A stretch of DNA of 64,000 nt from Ohtaekwangia sp966211525 (GTDB taxonomy: Bacteria > Bacteroidota > Bacteroidia > Cytophagales > Cyclobacteriaceae): contig CBIHOZ010000005.1 of NCBI GenBank assembly GCA_966211525.1, positions 22,941 to 86,940 of the forward strand, written 5' to 3'. Every line of letters starts with the position of its first letter. Position 1 is the stretch's first letter. A model generated the notes under the pieces. It saw nothing but the letters and a program-made list of their open reading frames with translations. It did no database searches and was not told where the DNA came from. Of this stretch, positions 58,928 to 64,000 are shown one piece after another. Both the position numbers and the translations under genes were made by a program.

Positions 58928-59005
58928 ATGAATCAGAAACAACTCCATATCGAAACACAAGCAGGCGAACATCGCGCCTGTGAATGGGGTCATATGCTTC
59001 CTTAA
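58928..59005 (+). CDS. 25-residue small protein or small RNA
   Basis: ATG 58928 to TAA 59003-59005 encodes 25 residues starting M-N-Q-K-Q-L-H-I-E-T and ending C-E-W-G-H-M-L-P. It begins right at the expected transcription start of a TATATTTG promoter, so the message would be nearly leaderless. A CAGGCG/CGCCTG hairpin (58962-58980) lies within it and a terminator at 59037. It may be a real microprotein, or the whole unit may be an sRNA of about 135 nt. Not recognised. Confidence 0.45.
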   Translation: MNQKQLHIETQAGEHRACEWGHMLP

Positions 59006-59036
59006 AATTATATTGCTATAATTATTAAGAATATAC

Positions 59037-59065
59037 GCCCCGTCTGACAAACGGGGCTTTTTGTT
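59037..59065 (+). terminator. Intrinsic terminator
   Basis: GCCCCGT and ACGGGGC pair over 7 bp (7-nt loop) with tail TTTTTGTTTT. Confidence 0.92.
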
Positions 59066-59085
59066 TTACTATGATTTATTACGCC

Positions 59086-59532
59086 ATGCAAATGATATTA
59101 CTAATGGGTATACCGGCCAGCGGAAAAAGCAGCTTTTACAAAACGCAGTTATTTCAAAAGTATATGCGTATCAGCCTGGACTTGTATAAAACCAGATACA
59201 GAGAAAGACAGTTTTTATCGCTTGCTCTATCGCTTAACCAATGGGTTGCTATTGATAACACGAACGTGACCCGTGAAGACAGAGTAACCTATATCACTAT
59301 GGCAAAGGAAAAAGGTTATTCAGTTGCAGGGTATTATTTTAATTCACAGCTGTCTCAATGCCTTGAACGGAATGCGCAGCGAAAAGGCAAAGAGTGTATT
59401 AGTATCGCTGGGATTATATCAAAGTATAAAAACCTACAACTACCTCAACTTGATGAGGGTTTCAATCAACTGCACTATGTAGTGATGGAAAATGGAAGTT
59501 TCACTATTAACGACTGGAAGAATGAAATTTGA
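59086..59532 (+). CDS. P-loop polynucleotide kinase-like protein (AAA_33)
   Basis: 148 residues. The P-loop M-G-I-P-A-S-G-K-S-S lies at about 7-16, followed by the R-I-S-L-D-L-Y substrate-loop position and W-V-A-I-D-N-T-N-V-T-R-E-D-R as in 5'-OH polynucleotide kinases such as the T4 PseT N-domain. No phosphatase domain is attached. ATG 59086 (59071 also possible). It overlaps the next gene by 11 bp and opens a probable operon of end-processing enzymes. It resembles the kinase half of HD-Pnk (48987). Confidence 0.82.
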   Translation: MQMILLMGIPASGKSSFYKTQLFQKYMRISLDLYKTRYRERQFLSLALSLNQWVAIDNTNVTREDRVTYITMAKEKGYSVAGYYFNSQLSQCLERNAQRKGKECISIAGIISKYKNLQLPQLDEGFNQLHYVVMENGSFTINDWKNEI

Positions 59533-60286
59533 AATGTTAGATAAAAAGATGCGTTCGTTTGAAACGAGCATGGATCAATTCGTATTGCCCGAACTATATA
59601 TAGTAGCACGACTCGATGGTCGTGGTTTTACCAAACTAACAAAAGAACTTCTGGACCTCGAACGTCCTTTTGATATACGATTCAGGGATGCTATGATTCA
59701 AGCCACAAAACACTTAATGAATTGTGGTTTCAATATCCTGTACGGTTACGCACAAAGCGATGAGATTTCATTACTCTTTCAACCGGATGACAACAGCTTC
59801 GGAAGAAAAACGCGTAAGCTTACGTCTGTGCTGGCAGGTGAAGCAAGTTAATGTTTTTCGCTGGCATTAAATACCATGGCAGCATTTGATTGCCGGATTA
59901 TTCCATTACCAAATGAAAAACTGGTAATCGACTACTTCCGATGGCGAGCTGAAGACGCCAATCGAAATGCTTTAAATGCATATTGTTATTGGAAGCTTCG
60001 TGATCAGGGGTTGTCGTCATCTGCTGTTACCAGTAAACTAACTGGCTTATCCATTGGCGATAAAAATGAATTACTGTATCAACAGAATATTAATTACAAT
60101 GATCTTCCCTCATGGCAAAAACGAGGTACCGGTATTTATTATACAACAACCGCACGGAAGTCGTATGATGTAAACCAAAAGGCAATTGAGACCGAACGAA
60201 GAGTTTTAATATGCGACACCGAGCTTCCGCTGGATACTAAGTATAGTAACTTCCTGGAAGAAATACTTTTTAAAAGAAATAACTAA
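59522..60286 (+). pseudogene. thg1: Thg1-like 3'-5' RNA polymerase interrupted by in-frame TAA
   Basis: Thg1 enzymes add nucleotides in the 3'-5' direction, either G-1 to tRNA-His or to mend 5'-truncated tRNAs. The first part (109 codons) has the metal-binding motif R-L-D-G-R-G-F (Asp32) and Y-G-Y-A-Q-S-D-E (Asp80). It stops at TAA 59849-59851. The same frame continues without any shift for 145 codons with typical Thg1 sequence (A-A-F-D-C-R-I, Y-F-R-W-R-A-E-D-A-N-R-N-A-L-N-A-Y-C-Y-W). The TAA replaces one residue in the G-E-A-S-x-C-F-S region. Recent nonsense mutation, sequencing error or stop-codon readthrough are all possible. Confidence 0.85.
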
Positions 60287-60287
60287 A

Positions 60288-60686
60288 ATGAAAACTAACA
60301 TTACACTATACAGACCAACGGGCGCTAACGAACTGGAGTTGATCATCGACTCTGGCATGAAACGTTATCCGCCAAGACTATTCTGGCAACCTATATTTTA
60401 TCCTGTCCTGAATTTTCAGTATGCAGCAGAAATTGCTGAGCGCTGGAACATGGTGGATGAAGATTCTGATGGTGTTGGCTTTGTAACAGCATTCGAAATA
60501 CCGGAGGAGTATTTCAATTTGTTTCAGGTTCAAACCGTAGGACTCGCCCATCACCAGGAGTTGTGGGTTCCTGCTACTCAACTGGAAGAGTTCAACGATG
60601 CCATTGTTAACGGTATTCGTGTTGAGAAAGCTTTTATCGGAAAGAAGTTTGCAATCAGTAACAAGATTAAAAACGTTCTTCCATAG
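60288..60686 (+). CDS. Small protein, ADP-ribosylation/crystallin-J1-type annotation likely
   Basis: 132 residues starting one base after the Thg1 stop. It begins T-L-Y-R-P-T-G-A-N-E-L-E-L-I and has Y-P-P-R-L, Q-P-I-F-Y-P-V-L-N, G-F-V-T-A-F-E-I-P and V-Q-T-V-G and H-Q-E-L-W-V-P. From memory, proteins with this pattern are listed as ADP-ribosylation/crystallin J1, but no reaction is known to me. Position in the RNA-repair operon suggests a part in end processing (inference). Confidence 0.6.
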   Translation: MKTNITLYRPTGANELELIIDSGMKRYPPRLFWQPIFYPVLNFQYAAEIAERWNMVDEDSDGVGFVTAFEIPEEYFNLFQVQTVGLAHHQELWVPATQLEEFNDAIVNGIRVEKAFIGKKFAISNKIKNVLP

Positions 60687-60693
60687 TATAAAC

Positions 60694-60730
60694 ACTGGTA
60701 TATCCGTAAGATAATTATGGATATACCGGT
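60694..60730 (+). terminator. Hairpin within the operon
   Basis: ACTGGTATATCC and GGATATACCGGT pair over 12 bp (one G-U) with a 13-nt loop; tail ATTATCTTT. Possible terminator or processing site between the unknown gene and the nucleotidyltransferases. Confidence 0.5.
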
Positions 60731-60746
60731 ATTATCTTTACTAAAT

Positions 60747-61496
60747 ATGAATAATATCATTCTGCAAAAACTTAAAGAGATAGAACAAACCTATCAGGTT
60801 ACTATTCTCTATGCATGTGAATCCGGCAGCAGAGCGTGGGGATTTGCATCACCGGATAGTGACTATGACGTCCGGTTCATCTACGCCCATAACAAAGATT
60901 TCTATCTTAGTATTGATGAGCAGCGTGATGTGATCGAATTACCCATAAACGAACTGCTGGACATAAATGGATGGGAGCTTCGTAAAGCACTCCGCCTCTT
61001 CCGAAAATCAAACGCGCCTATATATGAATGGCTACAGTCTCCGATTATATATCAGATGAATGATGATTTTCTAACCTCGATGCAATCGCTCTTTACTGAG
61101 TATTTTTCATCCAGGGCAATGATGCACCACTACATCAGTATGGCAAAAAGTGTATTTGAAAATGAACTATCGGAAAGTGAAGTAAGGCTAAAAAAATATT
61201 TCTATGCCTTAAGACCCATACTGGCGTGCCGGTGGATTGCCAATAGCAGAGCAGTGCCTCCTATGGAATTCAGCAAGCTTCGTATTTTAATGGATAGCAG
61301 TTTTACACTTACCATAAATGAGCTCTTAAACACGAAGTCGCAAGTCGATGAACGGTATACTATAAAACCAATTGATTCTTTGAATCGCTTTATCGAAGAT
61401 CAGATTCGTTACTGTGAACAGACGGTTCCACAGCGAATTCAACCCATCGACAACTCCGATTCACTAAACCTGATTTTCAAAAAGTTTGTAAAATGA
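60747..61496 (+). CDS. RlaP-type nucleotidyltransferase, copy 1
   Basis: 249 residues of the pol-beta-like nucleotidyltransferase family PF10127, known as RlaP for its link to RNA ligases. The core is E-S-G-S-R-A-W-G-F (about 26-34) followed by S-D-Y-D-V-R, with the two catalytic Asp residues. The helical C-terminal part has Y-F-Y-A-L-R-P-I-L-A-C-R-W. It may add nucleotides to RNA 3' ends during repair. ATG 60747; its stop overlaps the start of copy 2 by 4 bp. Confidence 0.85.
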   Translation: MNNIILQKLKEIEQTYQVTILYACESGSRAWGFASPDSDYDVRFIYAHNKDFYLSIDEQRDVIELPINELLDINGWELRKALRLFRKSNAPIYEWLQSPIIYQMNDDFLTSMQSLFTEYFSSRAMMHHYISMAKSVFENELSESEVRLKKYFYALRPILACRWIANSRAVPPMEFSKLRILMDSSFTLTINELLNTKSQVDERYTIKPIDSLNRFIEDQIRYCEQTVPQRIQPIDNSDSLNLIFKKFVK

Positions 61497-62560
61497 CACT
61501 TCAACAATTGCATAGCGATCCATCGTTACTTCTATTGAAATGCATCAGCGGCAGCCAGTCATATGGGCTGGCTCTGCCGCACTCCGATACAGATATAAAA
61601 GGAGTCTATATTTTGCCTCAAAAAGAATTCTATGGCCTAACGTTTACCGATCAGGTTAACAATGAGACAAACGATGAAGTATACTTTGAGGTAAAAAAAT
61701 TCATTGATCTTTTATTAAAGAACAATCCGAATATACTTGAGTTATTAAACACGCCTGAGGACTGCATTCTCCACAAGCACCCGGTAATGGATAAAGTAAA
61801 AGCAGAAATGTTTCTATCCCGGCTTTGCAATCACAGCTTTGCAGGCTACGCATATGCGCAGATCAAAAAAGCACGCGGATTAAACAAGAAGATACTGAAC
61901 CCTATTGACCGACAACGCAAATCTATCCTGGACTTCTGTCATGTAGTCTATGGACAAGGCTCTATACCGTTACAGCGTTGGCTGGAGATTCATCAATACA
62001 ATCAAAAAGACTGTGGGTTAGTTCGGATTGATCACATGCGCGATATATACGCTATATTTCACACATCACAGTTTCTGAACGGTGTATCGTTACAAGGTAT
62101 ATCTTCCGGAGAGGACTCAAATGATGTCTCATTAAGTTCTATACCCAAAGGCACTGCACCCTGTTCCATTTTAAGCTTTAACAAAGATGGCTACTCAGTA
62201 TACTGTCGTGAGTATAAAGAGTATTGGGATTGGGTAAACAAGCGAAACGAGGAACGGTATAGTAACACCATCAGCCATGGCAAGAACTACGACTCAAAGA
62301 ACATGATGCATGTTTTTCGTTTGCTTAACATGGCTGAAGAGATCGCTCGCTATAAACAGGTAAACGTGCGAAGAATGGAACGCGAATGGTTATTACGTGT
62401 ACGTGCCGGAGAATTTCTATATGAAGATATGTTAACGCAGGCGGAAGAAAAAATAGCGTTGATTGACGAACTCTTTAAACACTCCGATCTTCCGGATGCT
62501 CCGGATACAAAAATAGCAGAGGAGCTTTTAGTAACAATTCGAGAGTCCTGCTATCACTAA
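61493..62560 (+). CDS. RlaP-type nucleotidyltransferase, copy 2
   Basis: 355 residues of the same family as copy 1 but longer. The core is S-G-S-Q-S-Y-G-L-A with S-D-T-D-I-K-G-V, then the helical region A-G-Y-A-Y-A-Q-I-K-K-A-R-G-L and K-N-M-M-H-V-F-R-L-L-N-M-A. ATG overlaps the previous stop (ATGA), so the pair is co-translated. It ends 17 bp before the convergent nuoB and marks the right end of the island. Confidence 0.87.
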   Translation: MTLQQLHSDPSLLLLKCISGSQSYGLALPHSDTDIKGVYILPQKEFYGLTFTDQVNNETNDEVYFEVKKFIDLLLKNNPNILELLNTPEDCILHKHPVMDKVKAEMFLSRLCNHSFAGYAYAQIKKARGLNKKILNPIDRQRKSILDFCHVVYGQGSIPLQRWLEIHQYNQKDCGLVRIDHMRDIYAIFHTSQFLNGVSLQGISSGEDSNDVSLSSIPKGTAPCSILSFNKDGYSVYCREYKEYWDWVNKRNEERYSNTISHGKNYDSKNMMHVFRLLNMAEEIARYKQVNVRRMEREWLLRVRAGEFLYEDMLTQAEEKIALIDELFKHSDLPDAPDTKIAEELLVTIRESCYH

Positions 62561-62577
62561 TCCACCACGAGGAACTA

Positions 62578-63105
62578 TCATGCAACAGGCTCCTTCGCCA
62601 TCAATCTCTCAATAGCAGTCGGAGCCATCATGCTTTCGTTACGGATCTTTTCCTGTAGTTTGAGGAAGCCCCCGATGAGTGCTTCGGGTCTTGGCGGGCA
62701 GCCCGGTACATATACATCTACCGGCACAATGCGATCGACACCTTTCACAACGTGATAACCATGCTGCCAATAAGGGCCTCCGCAGTTGGAGCATGAACCC
62801 ATGGATATAACATAACGTGGTTCCGGCATCTGTTCGTAAAGTCGTTTGATACGGTCGGCCATTTTGAAGGTTACTGTTCCCGCTACAATCATCACATCAG
62901 CTTGTCGTGGCGAAGAACGTGGTGCCATACCAAAGCGATCCATATCGTATACCGTTGTACCGGTACTCATAAACTCGATCGCGCAGCAAGCTATACCAAA
63001 CGTCATGGGAAACATGGAAGACAATCTTGCCCAGTTAAGCAAGTCATCCAGCTTTGTTACAATTACTCCTCCCTGTTCAAACCGCTGATCGAGTAGTCCC
63101 TTCAT
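62578..63105 (-). CDS. nuoB: NADH-quinone oxidoreductase subunit B
   Basis: 175 residues holding the N2 iron-sulfur cluster of complex I. The cluster ligands are seen: G-I-A-C-C-A-I-E (two Cys), G-S-C-S-N-C-G-G and V-P-G-C-P-P-R. It follows nuoA by 18 bp. The next expected gene, nuoC, is on the same strand but 20 kb away, beyond the RNA-repair island. Confidence 0.97.
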   Translation of the reverse strand: MKGLLDQRFEQGGVIVTKLDDLLNWARLSSMFPMTFGIACCAIEFMSTGTTVYDMDRFGMAPRSSPRQADVMIVAGTVTFKMADRIKRLYEQMPEPRYVISMGSCSNCGGPYWQHGYHVVKGVDRIVPVDVYVPGCPPRPEALIGGFLKLQEKIRNESMMAPTAIERLMAKEPVA

Positions 63106-63123
63106 CGTATTACATTTCGCAGA

Positions 63124-63618
63124 TTATATACTTCCGCTTTTAGATTTATACTTGATATTGATGGCGTCATACATTTCCTTCGGCACAACAGATTTTACTT
63201 CGGTCGGCTTCGGGTCCGGTTTGATCCAATCCAGGTGCCCGTTTACCCACGCATACGCAAGTCCCAACGCAAGCACCACAATAAAGATCACCATCTCCGT
63301 TAAGGTGAACCATCCCCACGCGCCATTAGTTTCACGAATCAATCCTTCGTTGGCAAAAATGGTAGACCATGGAAAAAGGAATACGATCTCTACTTCGAAC
63401 AACAGGAAGATAAGCGCTACAATGTAAAAGCGAATGTTGAATTGTGTCCACGCTGCAGAGATTGGCTCCTCACCGCTTTCGTACGTTGAAAGCTTTTCTG
63501 CATTCGGTCTGTCAGGACGAACCAGCCTTGAAACGAGAAACGTAACAAGAATAAACACAATGCCTGCCACAATGTACAGAAGCACTTCTCCGAAAGACGA
63601 AAGGTATTGCTGGTTCAT
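63124..63618 (-). CDS. nuoA: NADH-quinone oxidoreductase subunit A
   Basis: 164 residues, membrane subunit of complex I with three helices (about 8-30, 65-90, 105-125). Family marks are K-L-S-T-Y-E-S-G-E-E-P and R-F-Y-I-V-A-L-I-F-L-L-F-E-V-E. A C-terminal extension of about 40 residues after the third helix (K-P-D-P-K-P-T-E and onward) is longer than in E. coli. First gene of the nuo set here. Confidence 0.96.
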   Translation of the reverse strand: MNQQYLSSFGEVLLYIVAGIVFILVTFLVSRLVRPDRPNAEKLSTYESGEEPISAAWTQFNIRFYIVALIFLLFEVEIVFLFPWSTIFANEGLIRETNGAWGWFTLTEMVIFIVVLALGLAYAWVNGHLDWIKPDPKPTEVKSVVPKEMYDAINIKYKSKSGSI

Positions 63619-63694
63619 AGTTAACGAACCAAATATATAACAAGAAGTTTATTCTTCCTGCTTTTCATTTGGCCAACGTGTAAAGGATAGGCCG

Positions 63695-64000
63695 TCAGAG
63701 CTTTTCGAGATAATCGCGAATCTGCACCACCACCGCAGGCCAGGCCGTTTTTACAGCTTCGTAGTACCAGTCCCAATCAGGCCCATGCTGGTATCCCGAC
63801 TGGATGATATCCAACACCGTCTTGCCTTTCTCCGGTGTTGTCATGATGAGCAACTGCATAGGACCCAGTATAGATCGCTCCGGGTTCATGTATACAAGAT
63901 TATCAACTCGCAGTTGACAAGCCGGCAGGTATTCGCCAACGGTACCACTACACACAAAGCTGAGGGTTTCATTATTTGTTTGCCATACTAACGAGTAGAG
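63695..64000 (-). CDS. Hypothetical protein, C-terminal fragment
   Basis: An open frame on the minus strand runs from the right edge of the window to a stop at 63695-63697 and gives about 101 residues, ending Y-Y-E-A-V-K-T-A-W-P-A-V-V-V-Q-I-R-D-Y-L-E-K-L. The start is outside the window; the GTG at 63955 is probably internal. Family not recognised. The 63619-63694 gap before nuoA holds nothing notable. Confidence 0.6.
   Translation of the reverse strand, partial: LYSLVWQTNNETLSFVCSGTVGEYLPACQLRVDNLVYMNPERSILGPMQLLIMTTPEKGKTVLDIIQSGYQHGPDWDWYYEAVKTAWPAVVVQIRDYLEKL

Noticed and set aside
42763..62577. Island as a prophage or classical mobile element
   Set aside because: No integrase, transposase, capsid or terminal direct repeat was seen at either border.

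Overview
The window reads as chromosome of a Bacteroidota bacterium, most likely order Cytophagales. The support is a SusC/SusD pair, TPR-type hybrid-looking histidine kinases, Bacteroidota promoters (TTTG / TAnnTTTG), little Shine-Dalgarno use and many MKK-type secretion signals. Assignment below order is not possible from sequence alone.

Bases 1-42762 are mostly ordinary chromosome: a LacI regulator divergent from myo-inositol oxygenase with an operator between them; three sensor kinases; acyl carrier protein; a lipid kinase; a SusCDE-like outer-membrane uptake locus beside a two-component propeller kinase and LuxR regulator; an FtsX-type permease; an ECF sigma factor with a small membrane protein; an M1 peptidase, a GMC oxidoreductase and an acyl-CoA dehydrogenase; a DUF3999/DUF2339 membrane pair; a universal stress protein; two paralogous secreted beta proteins; Lon-substrate-domain protein, apt, nnr; then nuoD and nuoC.

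Bases 42763-62577 form a roughly 20 kb RNA-repair island lying between nuoC and nuoB, so the NADH dehydrogenase genes nuoA-nuoB (62578-63618) and nuoC-nuoD (41017-42762), all on the minus strand, are separated by it. The island has: RtcB ligase 1 with an AAA+/M41-peptidase fusion; a membrane protein; an Rnl2-like RNA ligase with an HD-polynucleotide kinase; a minus-strand tRNA array (His, Tyr, Pro, Asn plus degenerate tRNA-like pieces); a WYL regulator fused to a phytanoyl-CoA-dioxygenase-like domain; Ro60 (TROVE) followed by an array of Y-RNA-like and tRNA-like RNAs, including an apparently circularly permuted tRNA; a slipin; RtcB ligase 2; and an operon with polynucleotide kinase, a Thg1-like polymerase broken by an in-frame TAA, an unrecognised protein, and two RlaP-type nucleotidyltransferases.

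Working model (inference): nuclease damage leaves RNA with 2',3'-cyclic phosphate and 5'-OH ends. RtcB 1 and 2 reseal these directly. HD-Pnk heals both ends for the Rnl2-like ligase. Ro60 and its Y RNAs handle aberrant RNA, and the tRNA genes may supply replacement or bait tRNAs. A 23-nt inverted repeat occurs both between the WYL regulator and Ro60 and upstream of RtcB 2, suggesting one regulon. A different shared leader with a tiny MLVL-type reading frame precedes RtcB 1 and the ligase/HD-Pnk pair.
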